A stretch of 64,000 bases of DNA from positions 542,645 to 606,644 of the forward strand of contig JACRBN010000025.1 of the NCBI GenBank assembly GCA_016213105.1. Direction: 5' to 3'. Shown one piece after another: positions 8,855 through 18,096 of this stretch (its first letter is position 1; the number at the start of each line of letters is the position of its first letter). Made by a program: the position numbers and the translations under genes. Below the pieces are notes generated by a model. That model saw only the letters and a list, made by a program, of their open reading frames with translations, searched no databases and was not told where the DNA came from. This stretch comes from Chloroflexota bacterium. Lineage in GTDB: Bacteria; Chloroflexota; Anaerolineae; Anaerolineales; Villigracilaceae.

Positions 8855-9413
8855 TATCCAGCAGGCCGGAGGCGATACCGCAAGTATAGTGCATGTCCCT
8901 TCATATTTATCGGGTGAACCATTCCATTTTCGCCCCTACCCCGGGGGGGTCTTTGAGGGCTGGAAAAACCATACCCGGGGAGGGGGGAAGAGACAGGAAT
9001 GCGTCCGGGCAAACCATCCTGGGGAACGGGAGGAAACGCGTTTGCAGGCGCATGTCAGGCAGGCGCAATCTCCGTATCATACGACCATCGAGCGCACCTG
9101 GGTGCGGCTCAAACAGGCTTCCCGGAGCAACTTCTTCTCCTCACATTCTCCTCAGAGAACGGCCTGGAAAGCCCGGGGGCTGGAACTTCCGCGCGACGGA
9201 CGGAAGCCCCAGCCCCTGGGAAAGGCGGATCGCCAAACGTCTGGGTCTTATGCAGCCCAGCCTGGCCCAACCCGCAGAACTCTTTCCAGGCCCGTTCCGG
9301 GCCGCCAGTTTGAGCCGGATCCATTCCATAGACAGTAAAAGGAGGTTGATATCGCAGGACAACTTTGCCCGACAATTCTGAAATCCCTATAAATCCAACA
9401 AGGAGATAGAGAA
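8855..9413. other. 560-bp divergent intergenic region with no convincing gene
   Basis: It lies between the divergent kinase and ABC importer operons. It is G/C-run rich (for example CCCCGGGGGGG at 8940-8950). The open frames inside have atypical composition, overlap one another and lack ribosome-binding sites. The right end carries AAGGAGATAGAGAA just before the importer ATG. It presumably holds promoters and the 5' leader of the importer mRNA; no specific operator could be recognised. Confidence 0.6.
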
Positions 9414-12011
9414 ATGAAATCGAAAATTTTGTACGCCACCCTCGGTTTGCTGGTTATCCTGAGCATGATCCTTTCCGCCTGCCAGCCCGCGGCGCAGACT
9501 GCGGCTCCGACCGAGGAGCCCCTGGCCACCGAGAAACCCGCCGCCACGGAAGCGCCCACCGAGGCCGCCACCGAGGCTCCCGCCGAAATGCCCATGACCG
9601 ACCGTCACGGCGGCTGGCTGGATGAGATCGATGTTTCCGTCATTGCCGGCGACTCGGCCATCTCCCAGCTCCAGGCTGGTTCGATTGACCTGTATTCCTA
9701 CGGCCTGGCCTCGGACATCTACCCGGCCCTCAAGGAAGCCGGGCTGGGATATTCCCAGTCGTACGGCGGCAGTTACTCGATCATGTTCAACCCGGCCGTG
9801 TTCACCGACACGACCGTTCTGAATCCCTACTCCAACCGCAAGATCCGCGAAGCGATGAACTGGCTGGTCGACCGCAACTACATCAACCAGGAGATCTACG
9901 CAGGCGGCTCACTGCCCAAGTTCTTCGCCATCACCACCCAGTTGGTGGAATACACCAACCTGGTGGACACGGCCCGCGCCCTGGAAGCCAAGTATGCCTA
10001 CAACCTCGACAAGGCCCAGCAGGTGGTTTCCGATGAAATGACCGGCATGGGCGCGGCGCTGAACGCGGACGGCAAGTGGGAATACAACGGCAAGCCCGTC
10101 ACCTTGATCTTCCTGATCCGCTCCGACGGCGACGGCACGCGCAAGCCGATGGGCGATTACATGGCCAACCAGCTCGAAGCCGTCGGCTTCACGGTGGACC
10201 GCCAGTACAAAACCTCCTCCGAGGCCGCCCCGATCTGGCGCGGTTCCCCGGCAGTCGATGGATTGTGGAATCTCTACACCGCCGGCTGGCTGCCCTCCGG
10301 CCTGACCCGCGACGAGCGCTCCCAGATCCAGCAGATGTACCTGAATACCAGCGTCCAGGCGGTCGATCCCTTCATCTCGAACATTTCCGACCCCGAATTC
10401 CAGCAACTGGGCGATGACCTGGCGCAGGGCACCTTCTCCACGCGCGAGGAACGCGACCAGATGATGGCGCGCGCGCTGGAACTGTCCCTGGAGGATTCCC
10501 TGCAAATCTTCACCATCGAGCAAGTGCAATACTCGCCCTACAACACCAACGTCCAGGTGACTTATGACCTGGCGGCAGGCGTGGAAGCCGCGTATGTTGG
10601 GCCGTACAACCTGCGCTTCGTGGGCGAGGAAGGCGGCACGATGAAGGTCGGCACGGTCGACCTGTTCACCGAACCGTGGAACACCATCTCCGGCAGCAAC
10701 TGGGTGTGGGACTCCAACATCATGCGCGCCACCACCATGGGCGCCGCGAATGTGGTCGGCAGCGCCGGCCTGATGGGCGACCCCTACACAGGCCTGTCCT
10801 GGCCGCAGCGCATCGAAAGCGCCGAACTGACCGTGAAGAGCGGCCTGCCGGTCAAACAAAATCTCGACTGGTTCACGATAGACACCGCCGACAGCATCGA
10901 GGTGCCCGGGGACACCTGGGTCGATTGGGATGCCACGAACCAGAAGTTCATCACCGCGGCCGAGAAATTCCCCGAGGGCACGACCGCCAACGTCAAGAGC
11001 GTTGTCACCTACCCGGCCGACCTGTATGAGACCATCACCTGGCACGATGGCAGCCCCATCTCCGCTGCCGACTTCGTGATGGCCATGATCGAAGCCTTCG
11101 ACCGCGCCAAGCCCGAAAGCGCCATCTACGACGAATCCTACGCGCCCAGCTTCGAGGCCTTCCTGGCTTCCTTCAAGGGCTACCGCATCGTCTCCACCGA
11201 CCCGCTGGTGATCGAATCCTACTCGGATGCCTACAACGCCGACGCCGAGTTGAACATCCTGCCGCTGTGGCCCAACTCCCCCACCGGCCTCTCGGGCGAG
11301 AATAGCTGGCAGGTCTTTGCGATCTCGAACCTGGCCGAGGAAAATGGCGAACTGGCCTACACCTCCGACAAGTCCGATGCAACCGAGTCCGAGCAGACCA
11401 ACTGGATCGGCGGACCGAGCCTCGAAATCCTGGCCAAGTACCTCGACCAGGCCGAAAGCGAAGCCTACATCCCCTACGAGCCGACCCTCGGTCAGTATCT
11501 AACCGCGGATGAAGTCGCTCTGCGGTATGCCAACCTCCAGCAGTGGTACAAGGATCACGGCCACTTCTGGGTTGGGACGGGGCCCTACTACCTTGACCGC
11601 GTCTACACGACCGAGAAGTCGCTGGTGCTCAAGAACAACGAGACCTTCATGGATAAGTCGGACCGCTGGGCGTCCTTCAGCGAACCCAAGCTCGCCAGCA
11701 TCCAGCTCGACGGTCCCGCCCAGGTGAGCGGCGGCAGTGAATCCACCTTCGACGTGACGGTTTCGTTCAAGGATCAACCGTACGCCCAGGCCGACATCAA
11801 ACAGGTCAAGTACATCCTGTACGATGCGACCGGCGCTGTGATCGAAGTCGGTGAAGCGGACTTTGTCTCCGACGGTCTGTACCAGGTAACCCTGAGCGCA
11901 GACACGGTCGCCAAACTGCCGACCGGCTCGGCCAGGCTCGAAGTTGCCGTGGTGCCCATCCCGGTGGCCATCCCTGCCTTCACCTCCATCGACTTCGTCG
12001 TCGTTCCGTAA
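9414..12011 (+). CDS. Family-5 extracellular solute-binding lipoprotein of an oligopeptide/nickel-type ABC importer, segments apparently permuted
   Basis: 865 aa, far longer than the usual 500-600. The signal peptide ends at a lipobox (LSAC, C at about 23), followed by a Thr/Pro/Ala/Glu stalk. The segment resembling the late lobe of SBP_bac_5 comes first (NRKIREAMNWLVDRNYI near residue 141). The segments normally found early come later (YETITWHDGSPISAADFVMA near 540; GTGPYYLDRVYTTEKSLVLKNNE near 720). A beta-rich Ig-like tail closes the protein at about 760-865. A strong RBS (AAGGAGATAG) precedes the ATG. It is the first gene of the importer operon and should capture a peptide or small organic ligand outside the membrane; the ligand is unknown. 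Confidence 0.88.
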   Translation: MKSKILYATLGLLVILSMILSACQPAAQTAAPTEEPLATEKPAATEAPTEAATEAPAEMPMTDRHGGWLDEIDVSVIAGDSAISQLQAGSIDLYSYGLASDIYPALKEAGLGYSQSYGGSYSIMFNPAVFTDTTVLNPYSNRKIREAMNWLVDRNYINQEIYAGGSLPKFFAITTQLVEYTNLVDTARALEAKYAYNLDKAQQVVSDEMTGMGAALNADGKWEYNGKPVTLIFLIRSDGDGTRKPMGDYMANQLEAVGFTVDRQYKTSSEAAPIWRGSPAVDGLWNLYTAGWLPSGLTRDERSQIQQMYLNTSVQAVDPFISNISDPEFQQLGDDLAQGTFSTREERDQMMARALELSLEDSLQIFTIEQVQYSPYNTNVQVTYDLAAGVEAAYVGPYNLRFVGEEGGTMKVGTVDLFTEPWNTISGSNWVWDSNIMRATTMGAANVVGSAGLMGDPYTGLSWPQRIESAELTVKSGLPVKQNLDWFTIDTADSIEVPGDTWVDWDATNQKFITAAEKFPEGTTANVKSVVTYPADLYETITWHDGSPISAADFVMAMIEAFDRAKPESAIYDESYAPSFEAFLASFKGYRIVSTDPLVIESYSDAYNADAELNILPLWPNSPTGLSGENSWQVFAISNLAEENGELAYTSDKSDATESEQTNWIGGPSLEILAKYLDQAESEAYIPYEPTLGQYLTADEVALRYANLQQWYKDHGHFWVGTGPYYLDRVYTTEKSLVLKNNETFMDKSDRWASFSEPKLASIQLDGPAQVSGGSESTFDVTVSFKDQPYAQADIKQVKYILYDATGAVIEVGEADFVSDGLYQVTLSADTVAKLPTGSARLEVAVVPIPVAIPAFTSIDFVVVP

Positions 12012-12032
12012 CGCAAAGTTCCAAACCTTATC

Positions 12033-12068
12033 GACAGGGGCAAAGGGATCTCTCCCCTTGCCCCTGTC
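12033..12068 (+). terminator. Stem-loop (attenuator) between binding protein and permease genes
   Basis: Arms GACAGGGGCAAAGGG and CCCTTGCCCCTGTC (12033-12047 / 12055-12068) form a strong hairpin without a long T tract. Such hairpins commonly raise binding-protein expression relative to the downstream membrane components. Confidence 0.65.
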
Positions 12069-12092
12069 TCCAATTATCAAGCGAGGCATATC

Positions 12093-13217
12093 ATGGCGGT
12101 AGTGACCCAATCCCCAACGGAAGGCGCGGTCGTGAAGACCTCCGCGCGCACCAGCGCCTTTGTGCGCATATCCCGTTACATTGTGATGCGCCTGTTGACC
12201 CTGTTCGTCACGGTCGTGATCGGGGTCTACCTGACCATCATGATCGCGAACATGGGCGGCTACGTGGACCAGATCATGAGAAGCGAAGTCCGCGACCGCA
12301 TCACGCAGCAGATCGGCCTGAATCCCGCCATGCAAAGAATGGACCCGGCCGTGCGCAGGAAACTGATCGAGGACACGATTGCGCTGGAGGAGGACCGCCT
12401 CGGCCTGAACGTTCCGCTGGTCGTGCGCAATGCCCGCTACCTGACCAACGCCCTGACCCTGAACCTGGGCCGCTCCATCAACATCACCAGCGACGCGGGC
12501 TCCAAGCAGGTGCGCCTCATCCTGCTGGAACGGCTGCCGCCCACGCTCCTGCTGATGGGTTCGTCCCAACTCTTCCTCTTCTTTTCGAGCATCTTCCTGG
12601 CTCTGGGCATCTCACGCAATTACGGCAGTTTCTGGGACAAGCTGGTCGTGGCGTTTTCGCCCACGTCCGCGGTGCCGCCGTGGTTCTATGGCATTTTCCT
12701 GATCCTGATCTTCGCCGCGGTCTTTAAGGTTCTGCCCTTCGGCGGGATGGTGGACTCCCCGCCGCCCACCAACACGTTCGCCTACACCCTCAGCCTGTTG
12801 AAGCACCTGATCCTGCCGGCCTTTTCCCTGATCATCAGTTCCTTCTTCCTGAGCATTTACAACTACCGCACCTTCTTCCTGATCTATTCCAGCGAGGATT
12901 ACGTGGAGATGGCCAAGGCCAAGGGCCTGCCCGCCCGCGACGTGGAGCAGCGCTATATCCTGCGCCCCACCCTGCCCAACATCATCACGAACTTCGCCCT
13001 GCTGATCATCACCCTGTGGACCGGGGCGACCATCACCGAAACGGTCTTCCTGTGGCCCGGGCTGGGACGCACCCTGTTCAGGGCCATCGGCCTGTACGAC
13101 ATCCCGATCATCGTCGGTTCGACCATCATCTACGCCTACCTGCTGGCCATGACGGTCTTCCTGCTCGACTTCTTCTACGCGCTCGTCGATCCCAGAGTGA
13201 AAGTTGGCGCCAAATGA
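12093..13217 (+). CDS. ABC importer permease, DppB/OppB type
   Basis: 374 aa. The first helix lies at about 28-52 (LLTLFVTVVIGVYLTIMIANMGG), followed by an extracytoplasmic segment and the BPD_transp_1 core with about five more helices. The cytoplasmic coupling motif appears as DYVEMAKAKGLPARDVEQRYILRPTLPNI, the EAA-loop contact with the ATPases, and the end WPGLGRTLFRAIGLYDIPIIVG is typical of DppB-type permeases. The stop overlaps the next permease start as ATGA, so it is co-translated with its partner subunit. Confidence 0.93.
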   Translation: MAVVTQSPTEGAVVKTSARTSAFVRISRYIVMRLLTLFVTVVIGVYLTIMIANMGGYVDQIMRSEVRDRITQQIGLNPAMQRMDPAVRRKLIEDTIALEEDRLGLNVPLVVRNARYLTNALTLNLGRSINITSDAGSKQVRLILLERLPPTLLLMGSSQLFLFFSSIFLALGISRNYGSFWDKLVVAFSPTSAVPPWFYGIFLILIFAAVFKVLPFGGMVDSPPPTNTFAYTLSLLKHLILPAFSLIISSFFLSIYNYRTFFLIYSSEDYVEMAKAKGLPARDVEQRYILRPTLPNIITNFALLIITLWTGATITETVFLWPGLGRTLFRAIGLYDIPIIVGSTIIYAYLLAMTVFLLDFFYALVDPRVKVGAK

Positions 13218-14551
13218 ACGCACTCAAATCCTCCCTGCAAAACCTGGCGAAATACCCGTCCGCCATCATGGGACTGCTGGTCGTGCTGCTGCTGGTGGCC
13301 ACCGCCATCTATGCCATGATCAAAATCCCCTACTCCGAAGCCATCCGCTTGTGGCGCGGCGGCGAGGACGTGTGGTATCAGAACCCGAAATTCGCCCCGC
13401 CCGCCTGGATCAATGCCTTTTCCAGCAAAAAGTACGCCGAGTCCTTCTCCGTCCGCAGCACGGATGGGGGCATACAGAAGATGGTCGCTCCGAACTCGGA
13501 GGAGGTCTCCACGATCACGATGGAGTACACCTTCGACTATTCCTACGACTACCTGCCGCAGGAAATGCTCCTGTACATTACATCCAAATACCAGCAGAAA
13601 CAGCCCTTCATTTCCGTGGAATTGCTGACCCCCGACGGCCGCAAGGTCAGGATCACGAACATCAGCCTCGGCGACCGGATCACCTATCGCTTCTCGCAGG
13701 ATCAGAAGCTGATGACCCGCCTGCGCACGGAAGACGTCTTCTCCGCGTTGTTCTCGGTCCCGGACGCGACGGAAATCCTGAAGGGAAAATATCAACTGCT
13801 GATCACGGGCACCACCTTCGAGCCCGACTCGGATATCGACGTGGAATTCGTCCTGCATGGACAGGTCTACGGCCTGGCCGGCACCGACCAATCCCGCCGC
13901 GACCTGGTCGTGCCGCTGCTGTGGGGCGCGCCCGTGGCGCTGGCCTTTGGCCTGATCGCCTCGCTCGGCACGCTGGTCATGACCATGATCATCGCGGCCC
14001 TGGGTACCTGGTACGGCGGCTGGGTGGATGAACTCATCCAGCGCATCACCGAGATCAACCTGGTGCTGCCGTTCCTGTCCATCCTGATCATGATCGGCAC
14101 CTTCTACTCGCGCAGCCTGTGGGTCATCCTGGGCGCGACGATCCTGCTGAGCATCTTCACCGGCGCCATCAAGGGTTACCGCTCGATCTTCATGCAGGTC
14201 AAGGAGTCGATGTACATCGAAGCGGCGCGCGCCTACGGGGCCAGCAGTCCGCGCATCGTGTTCCTGTACCTGATCCCGCGCATGATCCCCCTGCTCATCC
14301 CGGGCCTGGTCTCCTCGGTGCCGTCCTTCGTCTTCCTGGAGGCCTCCCTGGCCGTGCTGGGACTGGGCGACCCGATCCTGCCCACCTGGGGCAAGATCAT
14401 CCAGGATGCGCAGGCCAACGGCGCGTTATACCGCGGTTATTACTACTGGATCCTGGAACCCGCTGTCCTGTTGATGATTACCGGGCTGGGCTTCGCCATG
14501 CTCGGCTTCGCGCTCGACCGCGTCTTCAATCCCAAACTGAGGGAGGCCTGA
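13214..14551 (+). CDS. ABC importer permease, DppC/OppC type with a large periplasm-side insertion
   Basis: 445 aa starting at the ATG that overlaps the previous stop; usual relatives are about 280-320 aa. A first helix (SAIMGLLVVLLLVATAIYAMIKI, about 17-40) is followed by about 170 polar, beta-rich residues before the conserved core. The core has helices from about residue 233, the EAA-type loop (KESMYIEAARAYGASSPRIVFLYLIPRMIPLL) and the C-terminal GFALDRVFNPKLRE typical of DppC. The extra domain would lie outside the membrane and could contact the enlarged binding protein. It pairs with the upstream permease. Confidence 0.92.
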   Translation: MNALKSSLQNLAKYPSAIMGLLVVLLLVATAIYAMIKIPYSEAIRLWRGGEDVWYQNPKFAPPAWINAFSSKKYAESFSVRSTDGGIQKMVAPNSEEVSTITMEYTFDYSYDYLPQEMLLYITSKYQQKQPFISVELLTPDGRKVRITNISLGDRITYRFSQDQKLMTRLRTEDVFSALFSVPDATEILKGKYQLLITGTTFEPDSDIDVEFVLHGQVYGLAGTDQSRRDLVVPLLWGAPVALAFGLIASLGTLVMTMIIAALGTWYGGWVDELIQRITEINLVLPFLSILIMIGTFYSRSLWVILGATILLSIFTGAIKGYRSIFMQVKESMYIEAARAYGASSPRIVFLYLIPRMIPLLIPGLVSSVPSFVFLEASLAVLGLGDPILPTWGKIIQDAQANGALYRGYYYWILEPAVLLMITGLGFAMLGFALDRVFNPKLREA

Positions 14552-14553
14552 CC

Positions 14554-15510
14554 ATGAAACAAAATCTGCTGAAAGTACGCGACCTGGTGCTGCACTTCCG
14601 CACCGAGCACGGCGACGTGCAGGCCGTCGACGGCGTGGACTTCGACCTGGATCATCACAAGGCCGTGGTCGTGCTGGGTGAATCGGGCTGCGGCAAGACC
14701 TCCCTGTCGAAGGCCATCCTGCGCCTGCTGCCGCGCAACGTCAAGCGCTATTCGGGCCAGGTCCATTTGCAAGGCACCGACGTGATGACGCTCAACGACG
14801 AGGAGTATCGCAAGAACGTGCGCTGGGTTTCGATGTCGCTGGTGCCGCAGGCCGCCATGAACGCGCTCAACCCTGTGCTGCGGGTCGGGGATCAGGTGGC
14901 CGAGCCTGCCATGATCCACCTCGGCGTGAGTCGGAATGAGGCGCTGGCCCAGGCGCGGCGCATGTTCCAGCACGTGGGCGTGCCCGATGACTTCCTGGAG
15001 CGCTATCCCTTCGAACTGAGCGGCGGGATGCGCCAGCGCGTGGCGCTGGCCATGGCGCTGGTCACCACACCGGCCCTGATCGTGCTCGACGAGCCGACCT
15101 CGGCCCTCGACCTGCTGACCCAGGCCAACATCATGAACGTGCTCAAACGCATCAAGCACGAATTGGGCACCAGTTTCATCCTCATCACGCACGACATCGC
15201 CACCTCCAGTGAACTGGCGGATGAGGTCGCCATCATGTACGCCGGTCAGATCGTGGAAGTGGGCGAGGCCAAGGATTTCTTCCCCGCGCCGCTGCATCCG
15301 TACTCGCAGATGCTCATGGCCAGCGTCCCGCGCCTGCGCAGCGAAACGGACCCGATGTTCATCACCGGCCAGCCTCCCAGCCTGATCGCCCTGCCCAAAG
15401 GCTGCCGCTTTGCCGCGCGTTGTCCCTTCCGCATGGAGAAATGCTCCGAGGAACCACCCGTCGTGACACAGGGCAACCGCAAGGTCAAGTGCTGGCTGCA
15501 CGCCCAGTAG
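14554..15510 (+). CDS. ABC importer ATP-binding subunit, DppD/OppD type
   Basis: 318 aa from the ATG 2 bases after the permease stop; upstream open frame is a shadow of the permease. Walker A GESGCGKTS at about 42-50, ABC signature LSGGMRQRVALAMAL, Walker B LIVLDEPTSALD and the H-loop THDIATS are intact. The C-terminal oligo_HPY extension has clustered cysteines (CRFAARCPFRMEKC ... CW), which in related proteins can bind an iron-sulfur cluster. It supplies one of two nucleotide-binding domains of the importer. Confidence 0.95.
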   Translation: MKQNLLKVRDLVLHFRTEHGDVQAVDGVDFDLDHHKAVVVLGESGCGKTSLSKAILRLLPRNVKRYSGQVHLQGTDVMTLNDEEYRKNVRWVSMSLVPQAAMNALNPVLRVGDQVAEPAMIHLGVSRNEALAQARRMFQHVGVPDDFLERYPFELSGGMRQRVALAMALVTTPALIVLDEPTSALDLLTQANIMNVLKRIKHELGTSFILITHDIATSSELADEVAIMYAGQIVEVGEAKDFFPAPLHPYSQMLMASVPRLRSETDPMFITGQPPSLIALPKGCRFAARCPFRMEKCSEEPPVVTQGNRKVKCWLHAQ

Positions 15511-15519
15511 GAGCAGGAG

Positions 15520-16551
15520 ATGATTACTGAAATGATCCCAACCCAGATCAGCAAATTCGAAGTCAAGGAACAACCGCTCCTGTCCATCCGTGACCTGCAC
15601 GTCTGGTACGAACTGCGCCGCTTCGGCTTCGGCCACGCAGGCTACGTCAAGGCGGTGGACGGCGTCAACTTCGACCTAGCCTCCGGCGAAACGGTGGCCG
15701 TCGTCGGCGAGAGCGGCTGCGGAAAATCGAGCCTGATGAAGACCATCCTCGGGCTGAACGTCCCCACCAGCGGCGAGGTCATCTTCGACGAGAGGAACCT
15801 GTCCAAACTCACGGGCGATGAACTGCGCGCCTACCGCTTCGACATCGGGTACGTCCAGCAGGACCCGTACGGCGCGCTGCCGCCCTTCATGACCGTGGAG
15901 CGCATTTTGGAGGAGCCGCTCATCATCAGCGGCGTGAGGAATAAAAAGGAACGCCTGGAGCGCATCCACAAGGCGCTGGGCGAGGTCAAGATGCACCCGG
16001 TCGAGGACTTCCTGCAAAAGTTCCCGCACATGCTCAGCGGCGGACAGCAGCAGCGCATCGTCATCGCCCGCGCCATGATCCGCGGACCGAAGTTGATCGT
16101 GGCCGACGAACCGGTCTCGATGCTGGACGCCTCGGTGCGCGTGGAGATCCTCAAGCTGATGCGCGCCCTGCAGGAGGCGCACGGACTCTCGGTCATCTAC
16201 ATCACGCACGACCTCTCGACCGTGAAATATTTCTCGGCGCGCATCTTCGTGATGTATGCAGGCAACCTGATCGAGAAGGCCGCCACCCGCCGCCTGCTCG
16301 AGAATCCGCTGCACCCCTACACGCTGGCCCTGCTGGCCGCCACCTCGGACCCCGACGCGCGCAACGCCGAGACCTTCAAGGAGGTGCCGCCCGGCGAGCC
16401 GCCAAGCCTGGTCAACCCGCCCAGGGGCTGCCGCTTCCACCCGCGCTGCGCCAAAGCCATCGCCGGCCTGTGCGACGAGAAGGAGCCGCCCGACTTCACA
16501 CCCGAACCCGGCCACTCCGTGGCCTGTTGGTTATATGAGGATAAAAAATGA
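15520..16551 (+). CDS. ABC importer ATP-binding subunit, DppF/OppF type
   Basis: 343 aa. Walker [12 protein letters not shown]-loop [12 protein letters not shown], signature [15 protein letters not shown], Walker [15 protein letters not shown] and H-loop THDLSTV are present. The oligo_HPY C-terminus carries [15 protein letters not shown] and a final CWL. It partners with the preceding ATPase. RBS AGCAGGAG precedes the ATG, and the stop overlaps the small membrane protein start by ATGA, placing that protein in the same operon. Confidence 0.95.
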   Translation: MITEMIPTQISKFEVKEQPLLSIRDLHVWYELRRFGFGHAGYVKAVDGVNFDLASGETVAVVGESGCGKSSLMKTILGLNVPTSGEVIFDERNLSKLTGDELRAYRFDIGYVQQDPYGALPPFMTVERILEEPLIISGVRNKKERLERIHKALGEVKMHPVEDFLQKFPHMLSGGQQQRIVIARAMIRGPKLIVADEPVSMLDASVRVEILKLMRALQEAHGLSVIYITHDLSTVKYFSARIFVMYAGNLIEKAATRRLLENPLHPYTLALLAATSDPDARNAETFKEVPPGEPPSLVNPPRGCRFHPRCAKAIAGLCDEKEPPDFTPEPGHSVACWLYEDKK

Positions 16552-16745
16552 AACCGCGCACCCTGTTTTGGATCGGAGGCTGTCTGGTCTTCCTTGGCTG
16601 GCTGCTCCCGCTGTTGATGGTGATCCACGTGCTTGAGTCGACCTTCTTCCTCAACTTCTTCTCGTGGGGCGCCTCGGTGACGGGCTTGTTCCTCGGCCTG
16701 CTCGGCAGCGCAGGCTTCGTCCGCGACCGCCGCAGGAACCTGTAG
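16548..16745 (+). CDS. Small membrane protein at the end of the importer operon
   Basis: 65 aa with two predicted membrane helices (about 6-27 and 33-56) and a basic C-terminus (RDRRRNL). The ATG overlaps the upstream ATPase stop (ATGA), which supports genuine translation. The TAG stop codon is contributed by the GTAG end of a 27-nt palindrome. No known family recognised; it may be an accessory subunit of the importer. Confidence 0.7.
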   Translation: MKPRTLFWIGGCLVFLGWLLPLLMVIHVLESTFFLNFFSWGASVTGLFLGLLGSAGFVRDRRRNL

Positions 16746-16768
16746 CGCAAATTGGCAATTTGCGCTAC
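16742..16768. repeat. 27-nt GTAG...CTAC palindrome
   Basis: Arms GTAGCGCAAATT and AATTTGCGCTAC around GGC. It has the same total length and the same GTAG/CTAC ends as the elements at 54468 and 57985. Confidence 0.75.
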
Positions 16769-16810
16769 GTGATATAATGAAAGTGTAAGGGATACTCCCT
16801 TCCTGTTCAT

Positions 16811-17193
16811 GGGGATGACAGGCTTCGACGGGAGAGGCTGGTCCCGGAATGCGAGCCGAGCGCGCACCGAACTCGATAACTCAGTGCAAACCTTAAGTGC
16901 CAACCGCACTTCCTATGCTGCCATGCCCCTCGCCGCCTAAGGTGAGAGCATAACAGTACAGTCTCCTAGATGAGACTGCGTCCGCCGGCCCCGTTCTCCA
17001 CCCGGTGACGGATCGGGCGACACAATGATGGAGCGCTGCGTATGACTCTGCTAAATACGCCTAAGACCAGCAGATGGCCGCGGGGTTACTTGCCCGCCGG
17101 GATCCCCGCGGTGACACAAATCGGCAGGCTACGCTCGTAGATTTCCGAGGGTCGATTCTTTCGGACCCGGGTTCAATTCCCGGCATCTCCACC
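16811..17193 (+). ncRNA. ssrA: Transfer-messenger RNA (tmRNA)
   Basis: The 5' end GGGGATGACAGGCTTCGAC and the 3' tRNA-like end (T-arm GGGTTCAATTCCC, acceptor CATCTCC) are diagnostic and pair with each other. The internal tag frame, read from a GCC resume codon at 16899 to TAA at 16938-16940, gives ANRTSYAAMPLAA, ending in the LAA typical of degradation tags. The acceptor end is followed by ACC then T, so the terminal A of CCA is not encoded. It rescues stalled ribosomes together with SmpB, whose gene is not in this window. Confidence 0.96.
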
Positions 17194-17198
17194 TTCAG

Positions 17199-17228
17199 GT
17201 TTGCCCGGCAGCGGACTGCCGGGCAAAC
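17199..17228 (+). terminator. Hairpin after tmRNA
   Basis: A 13-bp perfect stem GTTTGCCCGGCAG / CTGCCGGGCAAAC with loop CGGA lies 5 nt after the tmRNA 3' end. There is no T tract, so it may be a 3' stabiliser or processing boundary rather than a full intrinsic terminator. Confidence 0.6.
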
Positions 17229-17239
17229 TGGTTAACTGC

Positions 17240-17245
17240 TAAAAT
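17240..17245 (+). promoter_or_regulatory. -10 box (TAAAAT) before lipoprotein gene; probable leaderless transcript
   Basis: TAAAAT ends 7 nt before the ATG at 17253, and no Shine-Dalgarno sequence lies between them. Confidence 0.45.
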
Positions 17246-17252
17246 ACCCCCC

Positions 17253-18011
17253 ATGAAAAAAATATTCCTGATTGGATGCCTGCTCCTGACCGTCGCCTGC
17301 TCCTCAGTGGCAGGGCAGACGGCCACGCCCCGGGTCGAATCCACGCCCAGCCTGGTCGCCCCCACCCGCACCCCGACCGAGGCGCCGCCGCCCACCGCGA
17401 CGTTCACCCCCGCCCCCACCCTGACTCCCACCCCGCCACCGCGCTATTTCACCGATGAGTTCGAGGGGCCTCCGCCCAATTGGGCCATCCTGCAAAGCAG
17501 CGGAGCCGAGGCCCCGGTCGTCGACATCACGGACGGCTCCCTGACCTTCCTCCTCACGGAGCCCTACACCTGGATCTACATCGTGTACGGCTCACACGAG
17601 TACACCAACGTCTACATCGAAACCAGCGCCGGTAGTAACGAATCCGAGCCGGTCTCGCTCGGCCTGATTTGCCGCTACAGCGAAGACAACGGCTGGTACG
17701 AATTCAACATATCCGAGGATGGAACCTATAACGTGCTCTTCGGCCAATGGCTGGCGCAGGGCGTGGCGCAATATCAACCCATCGCCTCCGACGTCTCGGA
17801 ATACATCCTGCGGGATGCCGTCAACACCTTCGGCATGGACTGCAAGGAAGATACCCTCTGGCTGTATCTCAACGGCAAACTCTTCCGCAAACTGGATGTT
17901 TCGCGCTTCGGGTTGCAGGAGGGCCGCGTGGGCCTGGCCGCGGCTTCGTTCGAGAACATCCCCGCCTCCGTCGGGTTTGGGTGGGTCAAGGTAGGACAAT
18001 CAGGCGAGTAG
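17253..18011 (+). CDS. Lipoprotein with Thr/Pro-rich stalk and LamG/jelly-roll-like domain
   Basis: 252 aa. The signal peptide ends in a lipobox (LLTVAC, C at about 17). A Thr/Pro-rich spacer covers about 20-62, and a beta-rich globular domain contains FTDEFEGPPPNW ... LICRYSEDNGWYEFNISEDGTYNVLFGQW ... LYLNGKLFRKL. The domain shape resembles the concanavalin-like 'DUF1080 / laminin G' folds found on surface lipoproteins, but the exact family is not certain. It is a paralogue of the next gene. It is likely displayed on the outer face of the cell; ligand unknown. Confidence 0.75.
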   Translation: MKKIFLIGCLLLTVACSSVAGQTATPRVESTPSLVAPTRTPTEAPPPTATFTPAPTLTPTPPPRYFTDEFEGPPPNWAILQSSGAEAPVVDITDGSLTFLLTEPYTWIYIVYGSHEYTNVYIETSAGSNESEPVSLGLICRYSEDNGWYEFNISEDGTYNVLFGQWLAQGVAQYQPIASDVSEYILRDAVNTFGMDCKEDTLWLYLNGKLFRKLDVSRFGLQEGRVGLAAASFENIPASVGFGWVKVGQSGE

Positions 18012-18096
18012 GCAGGCATTGAAAAAAGCGCAATTTGCGACCACTCTGGGTATAATGATTCTGTCGCTAAAACCCTTTATTTTCACGGAGGAAAAA

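Noticed and set aside
8889..9338. Overlapping plus-strand open frames between the kinase and importer genes
   Set aside because: Composition is unlike neighbouring genes, several frames overlap one another, there is no RBS, and no conserved motif is visible.
13016..13213. N-terminal 66-residue extension of the second permease
   Set aside because: It is translated from the opposite phase of the upstream permease, with no hydrophobic or conserved content; the ATGA overlap at 13214 is a much better start.
17161..17193. tRNA-like 3' half (T arm and acceptor) considered as a separate tRNA
   Set aside because: It pairs with GGGGATG at 16811 and is the 3' part of tmRNA; there is no anticodon arm.
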